DNA of 51,947 nucleotides from Planctomycetaceae bacterium (GCA_021732415.1 JAKFVC010000025.1:1-51947); one strand, 5' to 3'; positions 1-9,665 are shown, counted from the first letter of the stretch. A program made the numbers and translations. The notes: generated by a model from the letters alone, not told the origin.

Positions 1-84
1 CCAAGGTGAGGGGAGCCAGAATCATTCTTATCTCGAACACGATTCCTACTACGAAATCTCCCTTACCCAGACCGCTCAGCCAGT

Positions 85-1740
85 ATGACCGCCCCCTACC
101 AGACCATTGTGCAAGACCTTCGCCAGGCATTCCCGCAGCCCGTGTCTGATCGTGTGCATGATGCGTATTTCGTGTTCTCGTTCCTGCGAGCACTCGATCA
201 GGTCGATGCACTCAAGTCGGTCACGCCGTTGCTGGGACGACCGGAAACGCTGGACTACGATGCCGCTCGCGAATGCCGGGTTCAGAAAGGGACGTTGCCC
301 CTCGAAACAGTGACCGCCGAACTGGTCGATCATCTGTCGGGGATGTTCATTTTCGGGCACCCGCGAGCCCAGATCAATGTGGTCCCGGCCCCGACGATTG
401 CCAGCATTATCGGTGGGCTGCTGCCCTCGATCTACAATCCGAATCTGGTCAGTGAGGAATCGTCCCGCAAAGTGGGTGTGGCCGAGGTCGAAGTGATTGC
501 GATGACCTCGGCGCTGTTGGGTTACGACCCGCAGCAGTCAGGGGGAGTCTTCACGTTTGGTGGGACCGGGACTTCGCTGTATGGCGTCAAGCTGGGACTG
601 GAAAAGGCCTGCCCCGATTCCTTCCGCAAGGGGCTGCGTGAGCCCGCTTATATCCTCTGCTCGGAACGGGCCCACTACGCGGCACTCAGTGTTGCCAGTT
701 GGTTGGGACTTGGTACCGACCAGGTCGTTCAGATTCCGACGACCGCCGATAATGAAATGCGGTCGTGTCTGCTCGAATCGCAGGCTCGGCAGATCCTGAA
801 AGATGGAGGCAAGATTGCGGCGATCATCGCCACGATGGGGACGACCGACGCGTTCGGCCTCGATGATTTGTCGGCGATTCGTGATGTCCGCGACCGTCTC
901 GTCGATGAATTCCACCTCGATTACATCCCGCATATCCACGCCGATGCTGTGATTGGCTGGGCGTGGGGCGTGTTCAATGACTACGATTTCCATTTGAATC
1001 CGTTGGGTTTTCGTCATCGCACCGTCCGAGCACTCGCCGGCACGAAACGGCACATCCAGCATCTGGGGATGGCCGATTCGATTGGGATCGACTTCCACAA
1101 GACGGGCTTCACGCCATACGTCTCGAGCTTGCTGCTCGTCAAAAATGTCCACGATCTGCGGCTGATTTCTCGGGGTCAGGATACGACACCGTATCTCTTC
1201 CAATCGGGGACCTACCATCCCGGAAAATACACGCTCGAAACGACGCGTAGCGGATGTGGCCCGATGGCCGCGCTTGCCAATCTGCGGCTGTTCGGCAAGG
1301 ACGGTCTGCGGTCGTTGCTGGGGCATCTGGTTTCGATGGCCGAAGTCCTGCGGGAACAACTGGAAGGACATGCTGCGACGACCGTTTTGAATGGCGGCAA
1401 TTTTGGCCCGGTGACGTTGTTCCGCGTGTATCCCGATGGCGTCGATACGTTTACGGTTCCGAAGCGGGAGCGTGAAGATGCAAGCTTCCGTGAACAATTG
1501 CGGGCCAACAATGACTACAACCGGCAGATCTTTGATCTCATCCAGGCCGACGCTCTGCAGGGCAAGGGTGTCGTGATCTCGATGACCGATTGCTACCGTG
1601 AGTCCGATTACGGCGAGCCGATTGTCGCCCTGAAGTCGTACATCCTAAGTCCTTTTTCAGAAGAGAGATACGTCTCGGCGGTGCTCGATTCGATCTGGCA
1701 GGCACGGGCCAGGATTGCGGCCAGCAAGAATCCAGCTTGA
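85..1740 (+). CDS. PLP-dependent group II (glutamate/tyrosine-type) decarboxylase
   Basis: A 551-residue enzyme of fold type I, the family that decarboxylates glutamate, tyrosine or related amino acids in the cytoplasm. The motif HADAVIGW puts Asp287 where the family contacts the pyridine nitrogen of PLP, and DFHKTGF puts Lys339 at the Schiff-base position. A glycine-rich cofactor phosphate loop, FTFGGTGTSLYG, lies near residue 155. The ATG at 85 is the first start after an in-frame stop at position 7. The substrate cannot be told from sequence. No antiporter or partner gene is adjacent, so an acid-resistance role is not supported. The family call is firm, the substrate open. Confidence 0.88.
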   Translation: MTAPYQTIVQDLRQAFPQPVSDRVHDAYFVFSFLRALDQVDALKSVTPLLGRPETLDYDAARECRVQKGTLPLETVTAELVDHLSGMFIFGHPRAQINVVPAPTIASIIGGLLPSIYNPNLVSEESSRKVGVAEVEVIAMTSALLGYDPQQSGGVFTFGGTGTSLYGVKLGLEKACPDSFRKGLREPAYILCSERAHYAALSVASWLGLGTDQVVQIPTTADNEMRSCLLESQARQILKDGGKIAAIIATMGTTDAFGLDDLSAIRDVRDRLVDEFHLDYIPHIHADAVIGWAWGVFNDYDFHLNPLGFRHRTVRALAGTKRHIQHLGMADSIGIDFHKTGFTPYVSSLLLVKNVHDLRLISRGQDTTPYLFQSGTYHPGKYTLETTRSGCGPMAALANLRLFGKDGLRSLLGHLVSMAEVLREQLEGHAATTVLNGGNFGPVTLFRVYPDGVDTFTVPKREREDASFREQLRANNDYNRQIFDLIQADALQGKGVVISMTDCYRESDYGEPIVALKSYILSPFSEERYVSAVLDSIWQARARIAASKNPA

Positions 1741-1889
1741 CCCACCCGGACAATCTCGGGGAAACTACCGTCTGAGAATCGGAAGTCCTGTAACTGCGGT
1801 GGTCTCATAAGACACGACTAGGGAATCACGCCCCGTAGCCGACATCCGACAACTCCCGGGAATGTCTAATGAACTAATGAAAAGAAGAT

Positions 1890-1963
1890 TTCACCACGGA
1901 GATACGGAGAGCACGGAGAAATTTCAAATTAGAGCTCCGTGTTCTCCGTGTCTCCGTGGTGAA
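1890..1963. repeat. Palindromic intergenic repeat, CACGGAG family
   Basis: Two 29-bp arms (1890-1918 and 1935-1963) are inverted copies differing at two positions around a 16-nt loop. Both differences give G-U pairs in a plus-strand transcript. The arms are built from CACGGAGA-like units. It sits between the decarboxylase and the MacB-like permease in an otherwise featureless 300-bp gap (1741-2043). A perfect relative lies at 25602-25675. Confidence 0.9.
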
Positions 1964-2043
1964 TCTAGCCCTTGATTTAATGAGTTTTGGATTCATCAGA
2001 CACACCCTAGCCTGCCAGCCGTCCGCCAGCCCGAGTACCCTCC

Positions 2044-3393
2044 ATGTCGTTGTACCGATTCTTCCGCACCGTCCAGTTGGGTTTGAAGAGCCTCATGCTC
2101 CACAAGCTCCGTTCTGGACTGACCATGCTGGGTATTGTGTTCGGCGTCTACTCGGTGATTGCGATGCTGGCGATTGGCGAAGGGGCCAGCAAGCAGGCCC
2201 AGGAACAGGTCGTCGCGCTGGGGGCGACCAACATCATCGTGCGTTCGGTCAAGCCCGTGGAAGAGGCGGCCTCCAATTCGGGGTCGTTCGGCTCAATGCC
2301 ACGCTATGGTCTGCTACGCTCCGACTTCGAACGGTTAAAGCAGACACTGCCGACATTGGAAAGTGCGATTCCGATCCGCGAGCTGCAGAAAGAGGCGCGA
2401 TTTCAACATCGAGCGATGAATGTGCGGCTCGTCGGTTGTACTGCGGAGTACATCGACATCAATCATCTCAAATTGGTGCAGGGCCGATTCGTCTCGGACC
2501 GCGACCAGGAGACGCTGACGAATTCAGTCGTCCTGGCGGCGGAAGTTGCCAGTACTCTCTTTCCCTTTGAAAACCCGGTCGGCCATAGCGTGCAGATCGG
2601 TGGCGTCTATTACAACATTGTGGGCGTTACGGGCGAGCGATCGGCATCTGCGGCAATCGGCGGCAGTCTGTCAGGGCAGGATTTCAATAAAGATATCTAT
2701 GCCCCCATCAGTACGCTCCGAGTCCGCCTGGGAGATCAAGACTTCAGTTTTCGTGCGGGGACGATGACCTCGGAGCAAGTCGAACTGAACCAAATCACGT
2801 TCAAGATTCGCGACCGCGATACCATTCTGGCGACCGCCGACATCATTCGTGACACATTGGCCCGGTACCACGGCACGAAGAAGGACTACTCGGTCGTCGT
2901 GCCTTTGGAGCTGTTGAAACAAGCTGACCAGTTGCGGCAGATCTTTAATATCGTGCTGGGCTCGATTGCCGCCATCAGCCTGGTCGTCGGCGGTATCGGC
3001 ATCATGAACATTATGCTGGCGACCGTGACCGAACGAACCCGCGAGATTGGTATTCGCCGTGCTCTGGGAGCACGCCAGATCGATATTACTCAGCAGTTTT
3101 TGACGGAAACGATCGTGCTCGCAGGCACCGGCGGGATCTTGGGCGTGTTGTTTGGATTAACCACTCCCCTCGCCTTTCAGGGCATTCGGTACGTTGCACT
3201 CAACTGGATTCTCGACGGCAACAATGGCTCTTCGGATCTGTTTGGGATCTTCAAAGACATGCACCCGCAGATCGCCTTCTGGAGCCTGCCGGTCGCGTTT
3301 GGAATTTCCGTCGGCGTAGGGATTATCTTCGGATTGTACCCCGCCCGTGCTGCCGCCCGACTGGATCCGATTGAAGCGTTGCGGCATGAATAA
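2044..3393 (+). CDS. MacB/FtsX-type ABC transporter permease
   Basis: A 449-residue permease with the four-helix MacB layout: a first membrane helix at about residues 24-46, a large extracytoplasmic domain (about 47-295), then three helices near 300-325, 350-372 and 412-435. The signature [15 protein letters not shown] sits in the cytoplasmic loop after helix 2, and the protein ends in the common PIEALRHE tail. Such permeases work with a separate LolD/MacB-type ATPase and often a membrane-fusion protein in export or lipoprotein handling. No ATPase or fusion protein is present in the window, so this is an orphan permease here. The start is ATG; its ribosome site is weak. Confidence 0.88.
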   Translation: MSLYRFFRTVQLGLKSLMLHKLRSGLTMLGIVFGVYSVIAMLAIGEGASKQAQEQVVALGATNIIVRSVKPVEEAASNSGSFGSMPRYGLLRSDFERLKQTLPTLESAIPIRELQKEARFQHRAMNVRLVGCTAEYIDINHLKLVQGRFVSDRDQETLTNSVVLAAEVASTLFPFENPVGHSVQIGGVYYNIVGVTGERSASAAIGGSLSGQDFNKDIYAPISTLRVRLGDQDFSFRAGTMTSEQVELNQITFKIRDRDTILATADIIRDTLARYHGTKKDYSVVVPLELLKQADQLRQIFNIVLGSIAAISLVVGGIGIMNIMLATVTERTREIGIRRALGARQIDITQQFLTETIVLAGTGGILGVLFGLTTPLAFQGIRYVALNWILDGNNGSSDLFGIFKDMHPQIAFWSLPVAFGISVGVGIIFGLYPARAAARLDPIEALRHE

Positions 3394-3400
3394 GACAACT

Positions 3401-3515
3401 TAGGCGAGCGTCCGGCGTAAGCCGGATGGTTGTTAGCGACTCACAAGCAACAACATGACTCCCACCCCTCCGGACAATCAGGCGAGCCGGGCGGCGTAAG
3501 CCGCCCGGCTCGCCT
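3401..3515. repeat. Pair of GGCGTAAGCC hairpins (GUAA-loop family)
   Basis: The second element (3480-3515) is a perfect 16-bp stem closed by a GTAA loop, which as RNA would be a GNRA-type tetraloop. The first (3401-3427) has the same CCGGC-GTAA-GCCGG core but a shorter stem. Both follow the permease stop codon. Nothing else is evident up to the next gene at 3708. A rearranged relative lies at 15081-15206. Confidence 0.85.
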
Positions 3516-3707
3516 TGTTCCAATGAATTTGGAAAAATCCGCCTCGTTCGCCATCGTACCGAAAACGGGAATTGGAATACTATTTTCAGTATTGCTGCAA
3601 GTCGCGATTCGTTCCAAGATGTCATCAGCGAACTGCACGATGCAAGGAACCCGCCCGCCAAACCTGCTATCATCAAGACTTCGGTTTTATTCCATCCGAG
3701 AACGCTT

Positions 3708-6467
3708 ATGAAACGCGGACTGCTCACAATTGCGTTTCTGCTGGCCATCATCATCGGCACGCAGGCGGGTGACTATGGGCGAGGTCGCGCAGTCGCTGAA
3801 GACAAACCCGCGAAGGCCTCACCGCCACCGTCATTTCGGGCTGACATTCAGCCCCTCTTCAAAGCGAAGTGTTGGCGCTGTCATGGTGAGACTGTGCGCA
3901 AAGCGGAACTCACGCTGCACACGACGGACGGGATCCTGAAGGGGAGCGAATCCGGGGCGATCATCGTCGCGGGCAAGTCTGCCGAGAGCCGGCTGTTTGA
4001 AGTTCTGCACGAAGGTGAGATGCCGCCCGATAAAAAGGATCCGCTCACGCCGGAACAAATTGAACTGGTTCGCAAATGGATCGATGCCGGGGCTAGCTTT
4101 GGCGCTGATCCCGGAGCGGCAAGGTCTGGGTTCTCTCAACATGATGTACTGCCCATTCTGCTGTTAAGGTGTACCGCCTGTCATGGCCGCCAGAAGCGAG
4201 AAGCGGGACTTGATCTGCGCACTCGAGCGGGGATCCTGAAGGGTGGCAAGTCGGGGCCGGCAATGGTACCTGGTCATCCTGACCAAAGCCTGATGTTGAA
4301 GCGGATCCATGCTGAAGAGATGCCCCCGCGGGCGCGCCTGACGGAAGTTTCGGTCAAGCCGATGGAAGCCGTAGAGATTGAGAAGTTGACCGGCTGGATT
4401 GCACTCGGGGCTCCGGAAGTGGCTGATGAGCCTGATGTCGCGGGAACGGCTGCGGATACTCTGGTCAGTAACGAGGATCGCAAGTTCTGGGCCTTTCAGA
4501 AGCCTCAATCCGCTGCGGCGCCGACGGTCAAAGACGCGGCGCGGGTTCACAATCCGATTGATGCCTTCGTCCTGCAAAAGTTGGAAGAAAAAGGTCTGAC
4601 GCTGGCTCCTGAAGCCGACCGGATGACACTCATCCGGCGGGCGACATTTGATCTGACCGGCCTGCCACCGGAACCGGCCGAGGTCGCGGCGTTCGTCGCG
4701 GATCAGAGCCCGCGGGCTTATGAGAACGTGATTGATCGCCTGCTGGCATCAACCCGCTACGGAGAGCGTTGGGGGCGGCATTGGCTGGATGTCGCGGGGT
4801 ATGCAGATTGCGAAGGGCGCCGTGAGCAACACTTACCCCGGCCGTATGCGTATCGCTATCGCGACTACGTCGTGCGGGCGTTTAATAACGATAAGCCCTA
4901 CGATCGTTTCTTGTTGGAACAGCTCGCGGGGGATGAGCTCGCCGACTGCGAACATGCGACAGAGATCACTCCGGAAATGTCCGACAACATCGTCGCGACG
5001 GCCTTCCTGCGGATGCCGCCCGATCCGACATGGGCCAATTTGACGGGGTTTGTCCCCGATCGCTTGGAAGTCATGTCCGACGTGATCGATGTGGTGGGCT
5101 CGGGCATCATGGGGATGACCTTCAAGTGTGCCCGCTGTCACACTCATAAATTCGATCCGATCCCGCAACGTGATTACTATCGGCTGGTCGCGCTCTTCAA
5201 GGGGGCCCTCGATGAACACGATTGGCTGAAACCGGACGAGGGCTCGTTAGGTGGGTTGAATTCCAGTTTCGGAGCGCGAACTCTCCCCTATGTTTCCACT
5301 ACCGAACGACAAGCCTGGCAGCAGCACAATACCCAGGTCCAGCAAGCCGTTGACGCCTTAAAGGCGATGCCGAAAACACCCGAGATCGAGGCGCAGATTA
5401 AGGCCCAGGAGGCCCGTCGAACTTCGGAGCCGAAGGTCATGGCGTTGTGGGACCGCGGCGAACCGTCTCCGACCTACATCTACCGCCGTGGCGACTACCA
5501 GAACTCGGGGACGTTGGTCCATGCGGGCGTTCCGGCGGTCTTGAGTGATCCTCAAAAACCGTTTGAAATCCAGCCCCCGTGGCCGAATGCCAAATCGACT
5601 GGTCGGCGTCTGGCGTTCGCCAAGTGGCTGACTCAGCCTGATCATCCGCTGACCGCCCGGGTCATGATCAATCGCATCTGGAAACATCATTTTGGGCAGG
5701 GCATCGTCCGCAGCGTTGGCAACTTCGGGAAGACCGGCGACCCGCCGTCACATCCCGAATTGCTGGACTGGCTGGCTCAGGAATTTGTTCGTCAGGGGTG
5801 GAGCATCAAGGCCATGCACCGCACGCTAATGACATCCAACGTCTACCGTCAGTCCTCGCTCGTTACGCCCCGCAGCCTGGAACTTGACCCCGACAATCGT
5901 CTGTTATCGCACATGCCATTGCGACGGATGGAAGCCGAAGCTCTGCGCGATTCCTTGCTGCTGATTTCCGGGCAACTCATCGAACAAGTCGGCGGTCCGG
6001 CGGAACCGGTGCAGGTACGCGGTGGCGGGCTGGTGGTGGCCGGCCGACGACGAAGCATTTATTCGCAGCATTTGCGCAAAGAGTTGGTGTCACTGCTGGA
6101 GAGTTTTGATTTGCCGGTGATGAATCCCAATTGCCTGTCGCGAACAGAATCGCTCGTGGCCCCGCAGGCTCTGCATTTGCTCAACGATACCGGCGTGCGT
6201 CAACTGGCGGCTCAGTTGGCGGCACGAGTCCGAGGTGACGTGGGAGATGACTCCGCGAAACAGATCGACCGAGCCTATTGGATTACCTTAAGCCGGCCAC
6301 CCAGCGCGGAAGAACTCGCCGAAAGCCAGCAGATTTTAGAACAGTTGACAGCCCAATGGACGAAGCAGTTAGCGGGTGCCGGACAAGCCGCCGATGCCAG
6401 CCAACGCGCATTAGCAACCTATTGCCATACGCTGATGAATTCCGCGGCGTTTTTGTATATCGATTAA
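3708..6467 (+). CDS. PSD1 cytochrome: two PSCyt1 haem domains plus DUF1549 and DUF1553
   Basis: A 919-residue exported protein typical of planctomycetes. A signal peptide covers about residues 1-21. Two tandem planctomycete cytochrome C domains follow, with CWRCH at 55-59 and CTACH at 155-159, each followed by the usual GILKGG/S-SG and EMPP motifs. DUF1549 (about 285-490) carries a third haem motif, CARCH at 474-478, and DUF1553 covers about 620-880. The biochemical role of this family is not established; proposals involve redox-coupled polymer breakdown. These genes usually sit directly before a DUF1501 gene. Here a toxin-antitoxin-like pair intervenes and DUF1501 follows at 7130. Confidence 0.93.
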   Translation: MKRGLLTIAFLLAIIIGTQAGDYGRGRAVAEDKPAKASPPPSFRADIQPLFKAKCWRCHGETVRKAELTLHTTDGILKGSESGAIIVAGKSAESRLFEVLHEGEMPPDKKDPLTPEQIELVRKWIDAGASFGADPGAARSGFSQHDVLPILLLRCTACHGRQKREAGLDLRTRAGILKGGKSGPAMVPGHPDQSLMLKRIHAEEMPPRARLTEVSVKPMEAVEIEKLTGWIALGAPEVADEPDVAGTAADTLVSNEDRKFWAFQKPQSAAAPTVKDAARVHNPIDAFVLQKLEEKGLTLAPEADRMTLIRRATFDLTGLPPEPAEVAAFVADQSPRAYENVIDRLLASTRYGERWGRHWLDVAGYADCEGRREQHLPRPYAYRYRDYVVRAFNNDKPYDRFLLEQLAGDELADCEHATEITPEMSDNIVATAFLRMPPDPTWANLTGFVPDRLEVMSDVIDVVGSGIMGMTFKCARCHTHKFDPIPQRDYYRLVALFKGALDEHDWLKPDEGSLGGLNSSFGARTLPYVSTTERQAWQQHNTQVQQAVDALKAMPKTPEIEAQIKAQEARRTSEPKVMALWDRGEPSPTYIYRRGDYQNSGTLVHAGVPAVLSDPQKPFEIQPPWPNAKSTGRRLAFAKWLTQPDHPLTARVMINRIWKHHFGQGIVRSVGNFGKTGDPPSHPELLDWLAQEFVRQGWSIKAMHRTLMTSNVYRQSSLVTPRSLELDPDNRLLSHMPLRRMEAEALRDSLLLISGQLIEQVGGPAEPVQVRGGGLVVAGRRRSIYSQHLRKELVSLLESFDLPVMNPNCLSRTESLVAPQALHLLNDTGVRQLAAQLAARVRGDVGDDSAKQIDRAYWITLSRPPSAEELAESQQILEQLTAQWTKQLAGAGQAADASQRALATYCHTLMNSAAFLYID

Positions 6468-6573
6468 GTGAATTCCCAATTCCAAACTGAGGCGGGATCG
6501 GCATCGATCTCGCCAATGACTTATAATTGGATGATCGCGAATTTCGGCAGACTGAAACATAGGGGACAATTTG

Positions 6574-6795
6574 ATGAAGGCCCAATTAGCGCGAATGACC
6601 TTCAATATTGAGCTGCAGTCGGGAGAGAAGTTGACCTTGCCTGCGGAAATGATAGCGAGCGTTGGTGAAGGGCGTTGGACGATTACAGTTCAGCCTGCCG
6701 ACGATTCCGATCAATCAATTCGAAATCACAACTCGTTTCTAGGCAGTTATTCTCCTGATGACGAAGGGTTGTATGATGACTGTCACCCCCGGTGA
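6574..6795 (+). CDS. Putative antitoxin of a MazEF/PemIK-like pair
   Basis: A 73-residue protein with no motif I recognise with certainty. The assignment rests on position: it lies directly upstream of a PemK/MazF-like toxin and overlaps it by 20 nt, the usual antitoxin-toxin order with translational coupling. The N-terminal part (LQSGEKLTLPAEMIASVGEG) could be a short beta-type DNA-binding segment, and the C-terminal half is acidic and probably unstructured, as in antitoxins. The start is ATG 6574, with AGGGGA at 6561-6566 ahead of it; a TTG immediately upstream is less likely. Expected action: bind and neutralise the toxin and repress the pair. Confidence 0.6.
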   Translation: MKAQLARMTFNIELQSGEKLTLPAEMIASVGEGRWTITVQPADDSDQSIRNHNSFLGSYSPDDEGLYDDCHPR

Positions 6796-7102
6796 GCTGT
6801 GGGTGGCAGATATCACCTTCACGAATGGGATTGGTTCGAAAAAGCGACCGGTACTGGTGTTGTGGATCGACGCCGCCGATGTGGTTGTCGCTGCCGTCAC
6901 TTCTGCGGCACCACGCTCCGCGACGGATGTGGCCCTTCAAGATTGGGCCGAAGCCGGTTTGAGGGTTTCGTCCACCGTTCGACTTGGACGCTTGGATTGC
7001 CTCGAGCAATCACTATTGCTGCATCGTCTGGGAGCGCTAACTCATCCCGATGCCGCGCAATTGAAAGCGATCTGGGACCATTCGGTAAAGCCGCAGTTTT
7101 GA
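6776..7102 (+). CDS. MazF/PemK-family endoribonuclease toxin
   Basis: About 108 residues with the PemK/MazF opening pattern: PGELWVADITF, then GSKKRPVLVLW, and a later hydrophobic strand (VVVAAVTSAAP). This family folds as an SH3-like barrel and cleaves mRNA. The conserved arginine of RPVLVL is present. ATG 6776 is preferred because AAGGG at 6764-6768 stands 7 nt upstream; ATG 6758 and 6773 are alternatives in the same frame. The gene overlaps the antitoxin-like gene and ends 27 nt before DUF1501, so it sits inside what would otherwise be a PSD1-DUF1501 operon. Catalytic competence was not tested. Confidence 0.75.
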   Translation: MTVTPGELWVADITFTNGIGSKKRPVLVLWIDAADVVVAAVTSAAPRSATDVALQDWAEAGLRVSSTVRLGRLDCLEQSLLLHRLGALTHPDAAQLKAIWDHSVKPQF

Positions 7103-7129
7103 TTCCGACACCGAGCGCATCAATAGCCC

Positions 7130-8611
7130 TTGCCTCAACGATTGAGACTGAAATTGAACGAACTCAAGATCAACTCTGAACGCACTCAACCGATCACGCG
7201 CCGTTCCTTTTTCGGGCACACGGCGTCCGGCCTGCAGGGCGCGGCGTTGATGCATCTTCTCGGCCGTGACTTGTTCGCCGAAGGCAATCAGTCCACCCCA
7301 GATTTGCGACCACGGGCACCTCACTTTCCAGCCAAGGCGAAGTCCGTCATTCAGTTGTTTATGAATGGCGGGCCCAGCCAGATGGATCTGTTTGATCCGA
7401 AGCCGGAGCTTGATAAACGTCACGGCGAACCGTACTTCAGTAAGATCGCCGGTGAAGTCGAAAATATCTCCGATGCGGGCGCTTTGATGCGTAGCCCGTT
7501 CAAGTTTGCTCAACATGGCCAGTGCGGGATGTGGGTGTCGGACGCCTTGCCGCAGATTGCCAAGCACGTTGACGAGATGGCTCTGATCCGGTCGGTGTAT
7601 ACGACGAACATTACGCACGAACCGGCGCTCTATCTCATTCATACCGGTCATATGCCGACGGGTTATCCGACGTTGGGGTCGTGGGTCGTGTATGGTCTGG
7701 GGAGTGAATGCCAGAACCTGCCGGCGTATGTCGTGCTGGATGATCCGCTCGGTTTGCCGATCAATGGTGTCGAGAACTGGAATTCGGGTTTCCTGCCGCC
7801 GCTCTTCCAGGGAACGCGGTTTCGATCGACCGGTTCGCCTGTGTTGAATCTGCGACCTGAGGTCGGCGATGCTCCGGAAATTGCCACGTTGCAACGGGAT
7901 TTGCTGGGGCGTCTGGACCGGCTTCATCAACGGCAGCGACCAAGTCAACCCAATCTGGAGGCCCGCATTCAGAGCTACGAACTGGCTGCCCGCATGCAAA
8001 TGTCGGCGACCGATGCTCTCGATCTGGGGCAGGAGACGAAGGAGACCCAGGAGCTCTACGGCATCGGACGAGAACCCACCGATTCTTATGGCCGGCGGTG
8101 CCTGATTGCTCGCCGACTGGTAGAGCGCGGCGTGCGGTTTGTGCAACTTTATATCAATCAACACATCTGGGATAACCACTCGGCGCTGGCCACCGATATG
8201 AAGGCGGCCTGTGATCGTACCGATCTGCCCATTGCCGGTTTGTTGCAGGATCTCAAGCAACGCGGATTACTCGATGACACGCTGATTATCTGGGGGGGTG
8301 AATTTGGCCGCTTGCCCATTGCGCAACTACCGCGAGACAAGGACGTGAAAAGGGCCGGCCGCGACCACAATAAAAATGCCGCCTGTACCTGGATGGCCGG
8401 GGGAGGAATCAAAGGCGGCACGACCTACGGCGCGACGGATGAATTCGGTTTCGCGGCCGTCGAGAATAGAGTGAGCGTCGCCGATTGGCACGCGACAATT
8501 CTGCATCTGCTCGGACTACATCATGAGGAGCTGTATGTGAACCAGCAGGGTTTGAAGGAGAAATTGACCGGAGTGCAGACGGCACGAGTTGTTCAAGAAA
8601 TTCTCGCTTAA
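7130..8611 (+). CDS. DUF1501 protein, Tat-exported, sulfatase/phosphatase-like fold
   Basis: A 493-residue member of the planctomycete DUF1501 family, related to the alkaline phosphatase/sulfatase superfamily, function not established. A twin-arginine motif (TRRSFFGH, Arg24-Arg25) precedes a short hydrophobic stretch, implying folded export. Family motifs include FMNGGPSQMDLFDPKP, HEPALYLIHTGHMPTGYPTLGSW, GGEFGR and GRDHNKNAACTWMAGGGIKGG, with histidine and aspartate residues suited to metal binding. No ATG lies upstream of the twin-arginine motif, so the start must be non-ATG: TTG 7130 is used here and TTG 7142 or 7154 are alternatives. It probably functions with the PSD1 protein encoded at 3708-6467. 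Confidence 0.88.
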   Translation: MPQRLRLKLNELKINSERTQPITRRSFFGHTASGLQGAALMHLLGRDLFAEGNQSTPDLRPRAPHFPAKAKSVIQLFMNGGPSQMDLFDPKPELDKRHGEPYFSKIAGEVENISDAGALMRSPFKFAQHGQCGMWVSDALPQIAKHVDEMALIRSVYTTNITHEPALYLIHTGHMPTGYPTLGSWVVYGLGSECQNLPAYVVLDDPLGLPINGVENWNSGFLPPLFQGTRFRSTGSPVLNLRPEVGDAPEIATLQRDLLGRLDRLHQRQRPSQPNLEARIQSYELAARMQMSATDALDLGQETKETQELYGIGREPTDSYGRRCLIARRLVERGVRFVQLYINQHIWDNHSALATDMKAACDRTDLPIAGLLQDLKQRGLLDDTLIIWGGEFGRLPIAQLPRDKDVKRAGRDHNKNAACTWMAGGGIKGGTTYGATDEFGFAAVENRVSVADWHATILHLLGLHHEELYVNQQGLKEKLTGVQTARVVQEILA

Positions 8612-8669
8612 CTGTTGGATTGCCTCAGTCGTGTATTTATCTCTCAGCGCTCAGAAATCCATTTCAACT

Positions 8670-9665
8670 ATGACGAGTCAACCAATAGTCTCCTCGGGGG
8701 ATTTTCGATTCCAAGCCAATTCGCAGTGGGCCCAATGGCCCGCCGGCTGGGGCATCCAGGAAGTTTCATCGGTCGCCACCGATTCGCGCGACCGAGTGTA
8801 CCTCTTTAATCGCAGCGGTCGCCCGGTGGCTGTGTTTGATCGCGAGGGGAATTTTCTCCAGTCGTGGGATGGAGATTTTTTCGTGCGTCCGCACGGCATC
8901 TTTATTGATGCCCACGACATGGTGTATGGCGTCGATGATCTGGGGCACACGGTCACCAAGTTTTCGTCCGACGGCCAGCAACTGTTTCGGATTGGAACTC
9001 GGGGCCAGCCCTCGGCCACTGGTGCGACGAGTGTCGATTATCGCACCATCAAACAAGAAGGGCCCCCTTTTCACTACCCGACAAATCTCGCGGTCGCTCC
9101 GAACGGCGAACTGTATGTTTCTGATGGGTATGGCAACGCCCGCATCCATCGATTTACCGCAGATGGTAAACTGATCTCGTCATGGGGATCACCAGGAGCA
9201 GGCCCCGGGCAATTTCATGTACCGCACGGAATTGCAGTTCATCCCGATGGGACCGTGTATGTTGCGGATCGCGAAAATGACCGCCTGCAATTGTTCTCAC
9301 CCGAGGGCCGGTTCTTGAGCGAATGGACCGGAATGGCTCGGCCGTGCGATCTGGATATTGCTCCCGACGGCAACGTCTATGTCGCAGAACTGGGCTATCG
9401 GGCTGGGATGTGGCCAGGAGTCGTCGCCCCGTCTCCTGACGCGACCGGCGGACGTGTGAGTATCCTCAATCCGCAGGGGAAATTGCTCGCCCGCTTCGGG
9501 GGTGGCGAGAAACCCTATGAGGCCGGCGACTTCTTCGCTCCGCATGCAATCTGGCTCGATTCACGCGGCGATTTTTATCTCTCCGAGGTCTGTTATACGG
9601 CGGCGCGTAATGTTCCGCCGGAACAGGGGAGTTATCATACTTTGCAGAAGTTTTCGCGAATTTGA
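8670..9665 (+). CDS. NHL-repeat six-bladed beta-propeller protein
   Basis: About 331 residues made of NHL repeats, for example FHYPTNLAVAPNGELYVSDG, FHVPHGIAVHPDGTVYVADR and PCDLDIAPDGNVYVAEL. The layout resembles the peptidyl-amidoglycolate lyase-like propellers common in planctomycetes, which mostly serve as binding scaffolds; lyase activity should not be assumed. The start is uncertain. ATG 8670 gives a protein without signal peptide. A TTG at 8589, overlapping DUF1501 by 23 nt, would add 27 residues that look like a weak signal peptide (MFKKFSLNCWIASVVYLSLS). Neither has a good ribosome site. Close spacing suggests cotranscription with DUF1501. Confidence 0.82.
   Translation: MTSQPIVSSGDFRFQANSQWAQWPAGWGIQEVSSVATDSRDRVYLFNRSGRPVAVFDREGNFLQSWDGDFFVRPHGIFIDAHDMVYGVDDLGHTVTKFSSDGQQLFRIGTRGQPSATGATSVDYRTIKQEGPPFHYPTNLAVAPNGELYVSDGYGNARIHRFTADGKLISSWGSPGAGPGQFHVPHGIAVHPDGTVYVADRENDRLQLFSPEGRFLSEWTGMARPCDLDIAPDGNVYVAELGYRAGMWPGVVAPSPDATGGRVSILNPQGKLLARFGGGEKPYEAGDFFAPHAIWLDSRGDFYLSEVCYTAARNVPPEQGSYHTLQKFSRI

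Noticed and set aside
538-1497. 319-residue minus-strand frame
   Set aside because: Lies wholly inside the decarboxylase gene, which has clear family motifs; no recognisable content of its own.
7037-8260. 407-residue minus-strand frame
   Set aside because: Antisense to DUF1501 with no family resemblance.
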